A stretch of 64,000 bases of DNA from Luteibacter sp. OK325 (GCF_003050935.1 NZ_QAOX01000001.1:124001-188000); one strand, 5' to 3'; shown: positions 30,375 through 40,132, counted from the first letter of the stretch. Notes: generated by a model from the sequence alone, not told the origin. Translations and numbers: made by a program.

Positions 30375-31202
30375 ATGTCTCTTTCCCGCCCCGGCATGCT
30401 CCATGTGGTCGCCACGCCGATCGGTCATCGCGACGACATCAGCGCCCGTGCGATCGAAACCCTGAAAAGGGTCAAGGTCATTGCCGCCGAGGACACCCGG
30501 CACACGCGCCCCCTCCTCCAGCATCTGGGCATCGACACGCCGCTCGTCGCCTTGCACGACCACAACGAGCGCACCGCCGTGGATGGCCTGGTCGAGCGCA
30601 TGCGCGGTGGCGACGATGTGGCCCTGGTCTCCGATGCCGGCACGCCCCTGATCAGCGATCCGGGCTTTCGCCTGGTCCGTGCCGCGCGCGCGGCAGGCCT
30701 GAAGGTAAGTCCGGTTCCCGGCGCCAGCGCCGTCATCGCCGCCCTGTCCGTGGCTGGCCTGCCCAGCGACCGCTTCATCTTCGAGGGCTTCCTGTCGGCC
30801 AAGGCGGGCGCCCGACGGGCACGCCTGAACGAATTGACTGCTGAATCGCGCACGCTCATCTTTTATGAGTCGTCGCATCGCATCCTCGAGTCCCTCGAGG
30901 ACATGCGCGATACCTTCGGTGCGGACCGGGAGGCCGTGGTCGCGCGCGAGCTGACCAAGATGTTCGAAACCGTACTCGACGGCGCGCTTTCGAGCCTGGT
31001 CGAGCGGGTCGCCGCCGATCCCAACCAGCAGAAGGGCGAGTTCGTGGTGATGGTGGCCGGGCGGGAGGAAGGCGAGGACGAGCGACTGGCCGAAGGCCTG
31101 CGTGTGTTCGCCATCCTCAAGGAAGAACTGCCGCCGGCCAAGGCGGCGAAGATGGCCGCCGCCATCACCGGTGCGCCCCGCAAGGCCCTGTACGGCAGTT
31201 GA
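30375..31202 (+). CDS. rsmI: 16S rRNA (cytidine1402-2'-O)-methyltransferase RsmI
   Basis: 2'-O-methylates C1402 of 16S rRNA; tetrapyrrole-methylase fold. The ATG at 30375 gives 275 residues starting MSLSRPGMLHVVATPIGHRD; the MLHVV methionine seven codons in is an alternative. The longer open frame upstream lies within REP sequence. Conserved motifs: VVATPIGHRDDIS, AAEDTRHTRPLL, LVSDAGTPLISDPG, and PGASAVIAALSVAGLP. The C-terminal KAAKMAAAITGAPRKALY is the usual tail. Gene order rsmI-lpoA-yraN, read in one direction here, brings together genes that neighbour each other in E. coli. Confidence 0.95.
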   Translation: MSLSRPGMLHVVATPIGHRDDISARAIETLKRVKVIAAEDTRHTRPLLQHLGIDTPLVALHDHNERTAVDGLVERMRGGDDVALVSDAGTPLISDPGFRLVRAARAAGLKVSPVPGASAVIAALSVAGLPSDRFIFEGFLSAKAGARRARLNELTAESRTLIFYESSHRILESLEDMRDTFGADREAVVARELTKMFETVLDGALSSLVERVAADPNQQKGEFVVMVAGREEGEDERLAEGLRVFAILKEELPPAKAAKMAAAITGAPRKALYGS

Positions 31203-31316
31203 TCGGGCCTGCCCTTCGCGGGCAGCGCCTCACATCGGCCTCGCGAAGCGATGGGCTATGATCCGGACGTTTCAGTGCCGCCAGCGGCGCTGCCGTGCTG
31301 CCCAAGGAATCTTGCG

Positions 31317-33122
31317 ATGCGACCGATCCGCGCTACCACCCTCGGCCTCCTGCTCTGCACCGGTCTCGCCGGCTGCGTGACCCAGGGCGGCGTGAGCCAA
31401 CACGGCTCCGCCCCCACGGGCGAAGCCACGCAGGCGGCGCAGGCGCTCTACACCAAGGGACAGTTCGACCAGGCCGCCCAGGCCTACCTCGCTCTGGCTG
31501 GCCAGGATCCGGCGCATCGTGACTACTACAAGCTTCTCGCGGCGGAGGCTTACCGCCAGGAAGGTGCGCTCGACCGCGCCGCACCCGTCGTCGCCGATAT
31601 CCATCGCTCGCACCTCGAGGGCGAAGACGCACTGCGCTTCGATGCCCTGCGCGCCGAGATCGCCCTGAAGAACAACGATCCAGCTGCTGCCCTTTCGTAT
31701 ACCGGCAAGCCCTCGTCACGCGTGTCGCCGCAGATCGACCAGCGGCTGGCCGAACTGCGTGCCCGCGCGCAGGCCGCGTCGAACGATCCCTGGAGCGCCG
31801 CGCAGACGCGCGTTGAGCTCGACGGACAGTTGCGCGGCCTCGACCGCGAACAGAACCGCAGGGAAATCCTTTCCCTCCTCACCGGCATGGGCGCGCAGCC
31901 GCTGGCCGAACGCGGTGGCGCGTTGCAGCCCAACGACCCGATGCGCCCCTGGGTGGTCGAGGCTCAGAGTCAGCTCGGTAGCGTGACGCGTACCCCCGCC
32001 GTGCTCGACCAGGCCGTGGGCACGGTCACGGGCGACAAGGGCGTGCGCGAAGGCTACAAGGTGCCGACCAAGGTCGCGCTGCTGCTGCCCCTCACCGGCC
32101 CACTGGCGGGCGCGGGGACGGCCATCCGGGATGGCTTCTTCACCAACTACATCGAAGCGGCACATACCAATGCGCCTCGCCCGGAAGTCGTCGTCTACGA
32201 CGCCGGCAACGACGCGGCGCATGCCGTTGCCGCCTACGACAAGGCCGTCGCCGAAGGCGCCCGCTTCGTCGTCGGTCCGCTCAATCGTGACGGCGTGACG
32301 GCCATTTTCGCCAAGGGCGCATTGCCCGCGCCGATGCTTACGCTGAACTACCCCAACGACAACAAGAACCTGCCGCCGGCCGGTGCGAACGAGTTCGGTC
32401 TGTTGCCGGAGACCGAAGGCGCCCAGGTGGCCGACCATATGGCCGATCGAGGGATGCGCACCGCCACCGTCATCATCTCGACCGATGATTTCGCCCGCCG
32501 TGCCGGCAACGCCTTCAAGGCGGAGTGGCAGGCCCGCGGTGGCACCGTGGCGAGCCAGGCGACGCTGGACCCCGCGAGCATCGATTTCGCCTCGCAGCTT
32601 TCCGCGCCTCCCGCCGACCAGGATCCCGCCACCAGCGGTGTCTTCATCAGCATGAAACCGCAACAGGCGCGTCTGCTCCTGCCGCAGCTACGCCTGGCCA
32701 AGAACACCTTGCCGGTGTTTGCCACCTCCCACGTATACAGCGGCGGCGACGACGCCACGGCCGATCGCGATCTCGAGGGCGTGGAGTTCTGCGACGCCCC
32801 GTGGCTGTTCGATGGACAGCCCGGCCTGCCGCGCCGCGCCGACCTGTCATCGGCGCTGCCCTCGACCAAGGGTGTGGCCGCACGACTGTTCGCGTTCGGC
32901 ATGGATGCATGGGGCCTGGTGCCGTACATCGACTGGATGCGCGGGCATCCTGGCAGCTATCTGCCGGGCGCCACCGGTCAGCTGGTAGCCGATGAGTTCG
33001 GACGCGTGCGACGCGTACTCATCTGGGCGCGCTTCACCGACGGCGTGGCCCACCCGGTCGCGGGTAGCCTCGAGCTTGAAGCGCCGGCAGCGGCCCCGAA
33101 CGTGGAAAGCGGCGGCGGCTGA
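31317..33122 (+). CDS. lpoA: Penicillin-binding protein activator LpoA (LppC family)
   Basis: Outer-membrane lipoprotein that activates PBP1A from the periplasm in enterics. The ATG at 31317 (AAGGA 9 bp upstream) begins a lipoprotein signal peptide with lipobox LAGC (Cys20), giving 601 residues; the open frame upstream to 31251 would bury it. An N-terminal TPR-like helical part (about residues 35-230) is followed by a periplasmic-binding-protein-like domain beginning VALLLPLTGPLAGAGTAIRD and including the NYPNDNKNLPP and FATSHVYSGGDD segments. It is 29 bp before yraN. Confidence 0.92.
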   Translation: MRPIRATTLGLLLCTGLAGCVTQGGVSQHGSAPTGEATQAAQALYTKGQFDQAAQAYLALAGQDPAHRDYYKLLAAEAYRQEGALDRAAPVVADIHRSHLEGEDALRFDALRAEIALKNNDPAAALSYTGKPSSRVSPQIDQRLAELRARAQAASNDPWSAAQTRVELDGQLRGLDREQNRREILSLLTGMGAQPLAERGGALQPNDPMRPWVVEAQSQLGSVTRTPAVLDQAVGTVTGDKGVREGYKVPTKVALLLPLTGPLAGAGTAIRDGFFTNYIEAAHTNAPRPEVVVYDAGNDAAHAVAAYDKAVAEGARFVVGPLNRDGVTAIFAKGALPAPMLTLNYPNDNKNLPPAGANEFGLLPETEGAQVADHMADRGMRTATVIISTDDFARRAGNAFKAEWQARGGTVASQATLDPASIDFASQLSAPPADQDPATSGVFISMKPQQARLLLPQLRLAKNTLPVFATSHVYSGGDDATADRDLEGVEFCDAPWLFDGQPGLPRRADLSSALPSTKGVAARLFAFGMDAWGLVPYIDWMRGHPGSYLPGATGQLVADEFGRVRRVLIWARFTDGVAHPVAGSLELEAPAAAPNVESGGG

Positions 33123-33151
33123 TTCCCGCCGGCGCGGCCAGGGAACGCCGC

Positions 33152-33526
33152 GTGACCACAAAGAAGAACACCACCGAGCGCCGCGCCACCGGAGACCACT
33201 TCGAGGGCGCGGCGTTGTCGTTTCTGCAGGCACGTGGCCTGCGCCTCGTGCGCGCCAACTTCCTCTGCCGCCACGGCGAGATCGACCTGGTCATGCGTGA
33301 CGGCGACACCGTTGTGTTCGTGGAAGTGCGCTATCGGCGCAGCGCTGCGTTCGGTGGAGCGCTGGGGTCCGTCACAGCGGCCAAGCGGCGCAAGCTGATC
33401 AGCGCGGCACACCTGTGGCTGGCGTGGCATCCGCATGACGCGCGAAGGCCATGCCGGTTCGATGTACTGGCGTTTGAGGGGGATGCCGTGGAATGGGTTC
33501 GGGGTGCCTTTGAGACGAGCCGCTGA
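33152..33526 (+). CDS. yraN: UPF0102 family nuclease-fold protein YraN
   Basis: Small protein of the YraN/UPF0102 family, which has a restriction-endonuclease-like fold and no settled function. GTG start at 33152 with AGGGA 7-8 bp upstream; 124 residues. The fold motif is visible as HGEIDLVMRDGDTVVFVEVR (with EVR where EVK is usual), followed by the TAAKRRKL helix. Its TGA stop (33524-33526) and last two codons are provided by a REP half-unit, see the findings. Confidence 0.92.
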   Translation: MTTKKNTTERRATGDHFEGAALSFLQARGLRLVRANFLCRHGEIDLVMRDGDTVVFVEVRYRRSAAFGGALGSVTAAKRRKLISAAHLWLAWHPHDARRPCRFDVLAFEGDAVEWVRGAFETSR

Positions 33527-33538
33527 AGCGGCTCCCAC
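33518..33538. repeat. REP half-unit overlapping the yraN stop codon
   Basis: AGCCGCTGAAGCGGCTCCCAC, the tail of the CTTCAG-type REP family, starts 9 bp before the end of yraN. The remaining gap before the HAD gene stop is only 10 bp. Confidence 0.8.
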
Positions 33539-33548
33539 AACAACACGA

Positions 33549-34238
33549 TCAGGCGGTGGCGAGGAAGGCCCCGCGGCCCATGTTCGCCAGCTCGCCGACG
33601 GCGTCGATCGTGATATCCGGCGGTGTTTCCTGCAGTTCCGCGCCGGCCGCTGTGGCGTAGTGGCCCTGCCTCACGAACACCGTGGTCACCCTGTCGCCGA
33701 GAAGCTTCTTCAGCGCGACGAGGATGCGTGGCTTGTCGTCGACCATGACGTAGTGGTCGGCCGGATAGCGCTTCTGCATATCGTCGAGCATGTCTTCCTT
33801 GTGGACATAGATCAGCACGTCTTCGCGGAACGCCTCCCACAGACCGGCGCGACGAATCTTGCGCGGCTGGAACACGGTATCGCCGTCGGACATGATCACC
33901 GGCCGGCCAAGCGTGCGAAGGTGATCGATCGCTTCGAGCACGCCCGGGAAACGGCGCTCCTCGAAGGGATAATCCAGCAGGAAGAAGGACATTTCCATGA
34001 AGGCCGGGCTGCTCTGCTGGCCACGCAGGCGCTGCAGCGCACCGAGATAATCCGCGTAGCCGACCTGGTCGCGGATCTCCTTGTCGATGGCCTTGTAGCG
34101 AGCCCGCCCTTCTTCGCCGAAATCACGCACCAGGCGTGCGGCGAGATCGGCGCTGAAACGGTCGTTGTCGATCAGCGTGTTGTCGACGTCGAACAGGAAA
34201 ACGATGGGGTCGCGGGTGGACACGATGGATCCTTGCAC
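33549..34238 (-). CDS. HAD-superfamily hydrolase
   Basis: Cytoplasmic phosphatase-like protein of 229 residues. HAD motif I is FLFDVDNTLID (nucleophile and acid Asp of DxDxT), motif II is PVIMSDGDTV, and motif III/IV is in PADHYVMVDDKPRI. A mostly helical cap lies between motifs I and II (about residues 30-105). The substrate cannot be told from sequence. The ATG at 34238 is used; a GTG five codons in (VSTRDP) is close to the conserved core. It reads in the same direction as the GGDEF/EAL gene 75 bp upstream and may be co-transcribed. Confidence 0.85.
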   Translation of the reverse strand: MQGSIVSTRDPIVFLFDVDNTLIDNDRFSADLAARLVRDFGEEGRARYKAIDKEIRDQVGYADYLGALQRLRGQQSSPAFMEMSFFLLDYPFEERRFPGVLEAIDHLRTLGRPVIMSDGDTVFQPRKIRRAGLWEAFREDVLIYVHKEDMLDDMQKRYPADHYVMVDDKPRILVALKKLLGDRVTTVFVRQGHYATAAGAELQETPPDITIDAVGELANMGRGAFLATA

Positions 34239-34313
34239 GGGTAACTTCCCGGTTATATGGGGATGCTCATCGTGGACCGAAGGGGTCGGCGGGGTCTTGT
34301 ATCAGCGGACCGT

Positions 34314-37058
34314 TCAAGCCCGGCGCGGAGGGACCAGGGAAAGCCGGGTACCACCGCTCGTCTTCGCATGTGGCGCCAGCAGGCGCTCGATCTCATCCGG
34401 CGGCAGCGGGCGCGAATAGAGGAAGCCCTGACCTTCCTGACAGCCGGCACGCAGCAGGAAGTCGTGCTGGGCTTCGGTCTCGATACCCTCGGCGATCGTG
34501 TGCAGGTCCAGGCTTCGGGCGATGGCCACCATGGCCTCGGTAATGGCCACGTCGTTGCCGTTGGTCGGCAGCCCGGTAATGAAGGAGCGGTCGATCTTCA
34601 GATAGGCCACCGCCGGCAGTTTCAGGTAGGCCAGCGAGGAATAGCCGGTGCCGAAGTCATCGATAGCCACGCCGACGCCCAGCTTGTGCAGGGCGAGCAT
34701 GGCGCGCTCGGTGTCTTCGCCAAGGCGCAGGATCGCGCTCTCGGTGAGTTCCACCAGCAAACGTTTGGGCGCGATGCCGGTGGTAAGCACGGCCTGGCTC
34801 ACGCCCGCAAGAAAATCCGGATGACCGAACGAACCCGCCGACACGTTCACCGCCAGACGCAGCGGCGGCAGCCGCGCGACGTCCCACAGGCGCAGCTGCT
34901 CGCACGCGGTCTCGAGTACCCATTGGTCGATCTGGCGGATCAGGCCGAGGCTCTCGGCCAACGGAATGAATTCGTCCGGCCCCACGTTGCCGCGGTCGGG
35001 GTGACGCCAGCGGATCAATGCCTCCACGGCGACGATGCGACCGCTCTTCATTTCCACGCTGGGCTGGTAGACCAGGTGGAACTCGCGACGCGCCAGCGCC
35101 TGGCGCAGTTCGGACGCCAGCTTAAGGCGGCGCCGCGCGTCGGCGTGCATCTTCGGCGTGTAGAAGCGCAAGGCATTGCGCTCTTCGGTCTTGGCCACGT
35201 ACATGGCCGCATCGGCGTTCGCGATCAGGGTGACCGCATCGTTGCCGTCGAGCGGGTAACCGGCGATACCAATGCTCGCGCTGACATACAGCTCGTAGTC
35301 GCCCAGGTCGAAGGGACGTGCCAGCGCGGCCAGCATGGCTTCGGCGACCACGAGCGCCTCCTCGCGCGAGCGCAGGTCGGCAAGCAATACGGTGAATTCG
35401 TCGCCACCGATACGGCCCGCCACATCGTCCGGTGTCAACTGCGCACGGATGCGCTCGGCCACGCGCATGAGCAGGGCATCGCCCGTAGCGTGGCTGTAGC
35501 TGTCGTTGACCACCTTGAACGCGTCGAGATCGACGAAGAGCACGGCGATGGCCCCCCGCTCGTGCGCGGCACGCGTGATCGCTTCGGCACAACGGCGCTC
35601 GAATTCGGCGCGCGTGACCAGGCCGGTGAGCGGATCGTGCGTGGCCATGTGCTGCAGGCGCTGACGATCGGCCTTGCGCGTGGTGATGTCGGAGACCACC
35701 GCGACGTAATGTTGCGGGCGTCCCTCATTGTCACGAATGGTGCTGATACTCATCAGCTCCGGATAGGTACTGCCATCGGCACGCCGGCTTTCCACTTCGC
35801 CGAGCCAGTTATCGCCAGAGGCGATGTCTTCCCACAACGACGCCGGCAGGGGGCGACCATCCGGTAGCGTGCGCGTGGCGTCGAAGCGCGTGCGGCGCAG
35901 GGCCTGTAGCGAGATGCCGGTGAGTTTGGCGTGCGCCGCGTTGGCCGTGGTTACACGGCGGTCGGCGTCGGCGATGATCACACCTTCGGCGATGCTGGCC
36001 AGGGCCTCGGCGGCGATCCTGCGCTCCTGCTCCATCGCCACGCGGTCGGAGATGTCGCGCACGATCGCCTGGCAGACCTGACGCGAGCCCCAGACCACAA
36101 GACTGCTTTGCGTTTCCACAGGTCGATCGCTGCCATCGGCGTTGCGCAGCACGCCGGTACCCGCGTGATCGGAGCCTTCGACGATCAGGCTGGAAAGCTG
36201 GATACCGATCAGCTCGGCGCGTGAACTGCCCACCCAGTTGGCGGCCCTTCGATTCGCGTCGAGGATGCGCCCGCTTTCCTCGTCGACCATGAAGATGGCG
36301 TCGGCCGCGCTGTCGAACAGCAGGCTGTAACGCTCTTCGGTACCGCGGATGGTGGCGACGATACGCCCGGCCATGCGCAGCCAGAGCAGCGAGGCGAGCG
36401 TCGCCACGCCGAAGACCGTGAAGAACAGGACGCGGCCGATCCACGAGGCGCCGTTGGCGATGTCGAGTGAGAAGGCTTTGGCGCGCGGTTCGATGTAAGT
36501 GTTGAGCGCCGCGATATGGGCGCGTTCCGTGTCGATCGTCGCGGCCGGTGGCGTGCCTGCCGCATACGCGCGGTCGAGCCGGTCGGCGGTGTCGGCAAGG
36601 TCGATCAGGCTGGCGTCCACGGAACGCCATTCCGTCACGGCTTCGCGCACGTAGGGCATGCCGGAAAGGTATTGGAAGATGAAGACCATCCCTGGGATGG
36701 CCTCGGGAATCACGCCGCCCCTGGCGAAGGCGTCGTTGACCTCGGCGTGGACGAAGTCCCCGCTCGCGATCGAGTCACGTGCCCAGCGGTCGGCCACCAG
36801 CACGTCGTAATTTCGCCGGAACCCGGCAAGGTCTGACGGACGTCCATGCGTGGCGTATTCGTCAAGATCGATGACGGCCTGCTTCTGCGCCTTGGACCAA
36901 AGACTCTCGCCGTTGAGGAAACCGGCGAGAGTCACCTGCGTCTGGAGCGCCACCCACGTGAGGGCGAGGATCAGGCCAACGACCGCAACGAGCGCATAGG
37001 CCAACGGCCTGAGGCGCCTCGAAAGGGGCAATTGGTGGCTGGTCTCAACGCGTTGCAT
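34314..37058 (-). CDS. PAS-PAS-GGDEF-EAL membrane protein (c-di-GMP turnover)
   Basis: 914-residue bifunctional sensor. Two membrane segments (about residues 17-37 and 207-227, FFTVFGVATLASLLWL) bracket a helical periplasmic sensor domain. Then come a PAS domain (about 243-355, YSLLFDSAADAIFMVDEESG), a second PAS (about 360-480, ASIAEGVIIADADRRV) with a PAC-like end, a GGDEF domain with intact GGDEF at 551-555, and an EAL domain with EALIRW at 679-684, IDDFGTGYSSLAYL and a final EGIETEAQ segment. Both catalytic motifs look intact, so either synthesis or breakdown of c-di-GMP is possible. GAGGGA precedes the ATG. It lies 59 bp downstream of the diiron-enzyme gene. Confidence 0.92.
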   Translation of the reverse strand: MQRVETSHQLPLSRRLRPLAYALVAVVGLILALTWVALQTQVTLAGFLNGESLWSKAQKQAVIDLDEYATHGRPSDLAGFRRNYDVLVADRWARDSIASGDFVHAEVNDAFARGGVIPEAIPGMVFIFQYLSGMPYVREAVTEWRSVDASLIDLADTADRLDRAYAAGTPPAATIDTERAHIAALNTYIEPRAKAFSLDIANGASWIGRVLFFTVFGVATLASLLWLRMAGRIVATIRGTEERYSLLFDSAADAIFMVDEESGRILDANRRAANWVGSSRAELIGIQLSSLIVEGSDHAGTGVLRNADGSDRPVETQSSLVVWGSRQVCQAIVRDISDRVAMEQERRIAAEALASIAEGVIIADADRRVTTANAAHAKLTGISLQALRRTRFDATRTLPDGRPLPASLWEDIASGDNWLGEVESRRADGSTYPELMSISTIRDNEGRPQHYVAVVSDITTRKADRQRLQHMATHDPLTGLVTRAEFERRCAEAITRAAHERGAIAVLFVDLDAFKVVNDSYSHATGDALLMRVAERIRAQLTPDDVAGRIGGDEFTVLLADLRSREEALVVAEAMLAALARPFDLGDYELYVSASIGIAGYPLDGNDAVTLIANADAAMYVAKTEERNALRFYTPKMHADARRRLKLASELRQALARREFHLVYQPSVEMKSGRIVAVEALIRWRHPDRGNVGPDEFIPLAESLGLIRQIDQWVLETACEQLRLWDVARLPPLRLAVNVSAGSFGHPDFLAGVSQAVLTTGIAPKRLLVELTESAILRLGEDTERAMLALHKLGVGVAIDDFGTGYSSLAYLKLPAVAYLKIDRSFITGLPTNGNDVAITEAMVAIARSLDLHTIAEGIETEAQHDFLLRAGCQEGQGFLYSRPLPPDEIERLLAPHAKTSGGTRLSLVPPRRA

Positions 37059-37117
37059 CGGTCCCTCAGATCCTCATCCGGTCGTGATAGTGCGCTACAT
37101 GATGCCCAACTTGCGAG

Positions 37118-37894
37118 TTACGCGGCCGCCTCGTTCCACGTGCGAATCGACGTGGTGGCGTCCATGCAGCGATCAAGCGTAATGCTCATGCTGACGTAGC
37201 TGCGACGGACACACTCCCTGATGTGCTCGATCTGGTCTACCGGGGGGTTGGTTCCCAGCAGGGTGCAGACGATCTCAAGCGCTTCCCACGGATGTGTATC
37301 GTCATAAGCGGCGTGAAGCTGAAGCCAACGCAGGCCGGCTTTACGGCCCGTAATCGGCAGGCTTTCGGCGTAGGCCACGCTTTCATAGACAATTTGCGAC
37401 CAATCGCCCGTTGCGCCTTCCACCGCATAGTTGGTGGCGGCGATACCCGCGGCCAGCGAATCGTTGCGGCTCACCTCCTCGCACCACTGGGCCAGGGCCT
37501 GCGTGCCCTTGGGCGGCTCGGCCCGGAGCAGGTCCTCACGGGACACCCCCGCGCTCTCCGCCCAGTTCAGCCAGTACTCGGCGTGGTTCTGTTCCACCCG
37601 GATGTTACGCACCAGCCAGCGACGGGCGAGGTCGTCGCCCGGGCTGCGGCCGTAACGTGTCTTCAGCAGGCTGTGCGACATATAGCCCGGGAAGCGTTCG
37701 ATGACCGGCCAGACGCCGATCATGAAGTTGCGGGTGGTCTCCGGATCGAGGGTGGCGTCGATCATCGACGACCACATCTCATGGCCGACGATCTGTCGCC
37801 GCGTGTCCTCGCAGGACGAAACCATGTCCTGTGCCCAGAGCGGATAGCTGGCGATATCGGTCTGTGAGCCGGTCAGTTCGAAACGAGCGTTCAT
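37118..37894 (-). CDS. TenA/PqqC-like heme-oxygenase-fold diiron protein
   Basis: 258-residue all-helical protein resembling the iron-containing redox enzymes (HDO superfamily, TenA/PqqC/CADD relatives). The ATG at 37894 has AGGGAG upstream; the much longer open frame is spurious. Candidate metal ligands are E101 and H104 (VEQNHAEYW), E159 (YAVEGATGDW), and D198, H201 and E205 (HAAYDDTHPWEALE), a pattern that fits the diiron type rather than the Cys-based thiaminase TenA. Cofactor and substrate are unknown. It is the first gene of a possible three-gene unit with the GGDEF/EAL and HAD genes. Confidence 0.75.
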   Translation of the reverse strand: MNARFELTGSQTDIASYPLWAQDMVSSCEDTRRQIVGHEMWSSMIDATLDPETTRNFMIGVWPVIERFPGYMSHSLLKTRYGRSPGDDLARRWLVRNIRVEQNHAEYWLNWAESAGVSREDLLRAEPPKGTQALAQWCEEVSRNDSLAAGIAATNYAVEGATGDWSQIVYESVAYAESLPITGRKAGLRWLQLHAAYDDTHPWEALEIVCTLLGTNPPVDQIEHIRECVRRSYVSMSITLDRCMDATTSIRTWNEAAA

Positions 37895-38077
37895 AAAGAT
37901 CTCCCTAAGGATCTGCTGCCAATTGAAGGTCCAGGCAGGCCCGGGCGACCCGCGGCCCGCCTTGCCGGCCCTGTTGCAGGGCCGGACGATCATTAGGCCA
38001 CGTAGCCCATTCGTCATGGACACAGGCGCCGCGGCGGGGTCTATCGTTGGCTTCCCGAATCCAAGGACATCGCTCCC

Positions 38078-40132
38078 ATGGCCACGATCAACCGCATCCT
38101 CGCCGCTGCCATCGCCTGCGGCCTCGCCTCCACGGGCGCGCTCGCCGCGGGCGCACCTGTCGGCGTGGACCTGAAGGGCATCGACCATTCGGTGCAACCG
38201 GGCGACGACTTCGACGGCTATGCCAATGGGACCTGGAAGAAGACCGCGGAGATCCCCGCCGACCGGGCCAGCACCGGCGTGTTCCTGGAGGTGTTCCAGA
38301 AAGCCGAGAAGCGCAACGCGGAGCTGATCAAGGCGGCTGGCGAAGGCCACCCGGCGGCCGGCAGCGAGCAGCGCCTCATCGCCGACTACTACAAGGCGTA
38401 CATGGACGAGGCCGCCATCGAGAAGGCAGGCCTGAAGCCGCTTGAGCCCGCGCTGGCTTCGATCGATGCGATCAAGGACAAGGGTGCGCTGTCGGCCGCG
38501 CTCGGTGCGCAACTGCGCGCCGATGTCGACCCGATCAACGCGACCAACCTCGACACCGAGCACCTCCTCGGCCTGTTCGTCGCGCAGGGGCTGGAGGATC
38601 CATCGAAGAACATGCCTTACCTCTTGCAGGGCGGCCTGGGCATGCCCAACCGCGACTATTACCTGAAGACCGACAAGGACATGGTCGACACGCGCGCCAA
38701 GTACGCCGCGTACGTCGAGGCCGTGCTGGCGCAGGCCGCCACGCCCGATGCGGCCGGCAAGGCCAAGGCGATCGTGGCGCTGGAAACGAAGATTGCCCAG
38801 GCCCAGGCTTCGATCGTCGAAAGCGAGGACATCCACAAGGCGAACAACCCGTGGCCGCGCACCGCCTTCGCGAGCAAGGCGCCGGGTATCGACTGGGCTG
38901 CCTACTTCAAGGCGGCCGGCCTGGACGACCAGCCCACCTTCATCGTCTGGCAGCCGGCGACCGTGGCGAAGTTCGCCGCGCTCGTTTCCAGCGAGCCGCT
39001 GGACACGTGGAAAGCCTGGTTACGGTTCCACACGATCAATGCCGACGCTTCCGGGCTGCTGCCCAAGGCCTATGACGACCTTTCCTTCAGCTTCTACGGC
39101 CACACGCTCACCGGCACGCCGAAGCAGCGCGACCGCTGGAAGCGTGGCGTCGGCCGCGTCAACGCGGATCTCGGCGATGCCGTCGGCCAGGTCTATGTGA
39201 AGCAGTACTTTCCGGCCTCCTCACGCGCCCAGGTGCAGGACATGGTGAAGAACATCCTGAAGGCGTTCGATGCACGCGTGGACACGCTGGACTGGATGTC
39301 GCCGGCGACCCGGCAGAAGGCCAAGGCGAAGATCGCCACGATCAAGGTCGGCGTCGGTTACCCGGATACCTGGCGCGACTATTCGAAGCTGGAAGTCCGT
39401 CCGGACGACGCCCTCGGCAACCATGAGCGGTCCAGACTTGCCGAATATCACCATCAGCTCGCCAAGCTAGGCAAGCCGGTCGATCGCGACGAGTGGTGGA
39501 TGACACCGCAGACCGTGAATGCGGTGAACCTGCCGCTACAGAACGCGCTCAACTTCCCCGCCGCGATCCTCGAGGCACCTTTCTTCGACCCGAAGGCGGA
39601 CCCCGCGTCCAACTATGGCTCCATCGGTGCGGTGATCGGTCACGAGATCAGCCACAGCTTCGACAACACGGGTGCCGAATTCGACGCCCAGGGTCGTCTC
39701 GACAACTGGTGGACCGATGCCGACCAGAAGCATTTCAAAGACGCTGGCCAGCGTCTGGTCGAGCAGTTCAATCAGTACGAGCCGCTACCCGGCCTGCACA
39801 TCAATGGCCAGCAGACGCTGGGCGAGAACATTGCCGATGTGTCCGGCCTGACGATCGCTTATGCGGCGTACAAGGAGAGCCTGCACGGCAAGCCGGCACC
39901 GGTCATCGACGGCCTGAGCGGCGACCAGCGCTTCTTCCTCGCCTTCGCCCAGTCGTGGCGAACGAAGACCCGGGATGCCGCGTTGCGCGCGCAGGTGATC
40001 GGCGACGGCCATGCGCCCGGCGAATTCCGTGCGCAGACCGTGCGCAACCTGGATCCCTGGTATGACGCGTTCCAACCGAAGGCGGGACAGAAGCTTTATC
40101 TGGATCCGAAGCAGCGGGTGAAGATCTGGTAA
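38078..40132 (+). CDS. M13 family (neprilysin/PepO-type) metallopeptidase
   Basis: Exported zinc endopeptidase of 684 residues. A signal peptide (RILAAAIACGLASTGALAAG) is followed by the M13 N-terminal domain with the typical opening PGDDFDGYANGTWKK, and the C-terminal catalytic domain with VIGHEISHSFDNTG (HExxH at 522-526) and third ligand E583 in ENIADVSGL. The C terminus VKIW matches the CxxW-like end of M13 enzymes but lacks the Cys, as in other bacterial PepO forms. AAGGA lies about 11 bp before the ATG. The 183 bp to the divergent diiron gene must hold both promoters; I see no clear hexamers. Confidence 0.93.
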   Translation: MATINRILAAAIACGLASTGALAAGAPVGVDLKGIDHSVQPGDDFDGYANGTWKKTAEIPADRASTGVFLEVFQKAEKRNAELIKAAGEGHPAAGSEQRLIADYYKAYMDEAAIEKAGLKPLEPALASIDAIKDKGALSAALGAQLRADVDPINATNLDTEHLLGLFVAQGLEDPSKNMPYLLQGGLGMPNRDYYLKTDKDMVDTRAKYAAYVEAVLAQAATPDAAGKAKAIVALETKIAQAQASIVESEDIHKANNPWPRTAFASKAPGIDWAAYFKAAGLDDQPTFIVWQPATVAKFAALVSSEPLDTWKAWLRFHTINADASGLLPKAYDDLSFSFYGHTLTGTPKQRDRWKRGVGRVNADLGDAVGQVYVKQYFPASSRAQVQDMVKNILKAFDARVDTLDWMSPATRQKAKAKIATIKVGVGYPDTWRDYSKLEVRPDDALGNHERSRLAEYHHQLAKLGKPVDRDEWWMTPQTVNAVNLPLQNALNFPAAILEAPFFDPKADPASNYGSIGAVIGHEISHSFDNTGAEFDAQGRLDNWWTDADQKHFKDAGQRLVEQFNQYEPLPGLHINGQQTLGENIADVSGLTIAYAAYKESLHGKPAPVIDGLSGDQRFFLAFAQSWRTKTRDAALRAQVIGDGHAPGEFRAQTVRNLDPWYDAFQPKAGQKLYLDPKQRVKIW

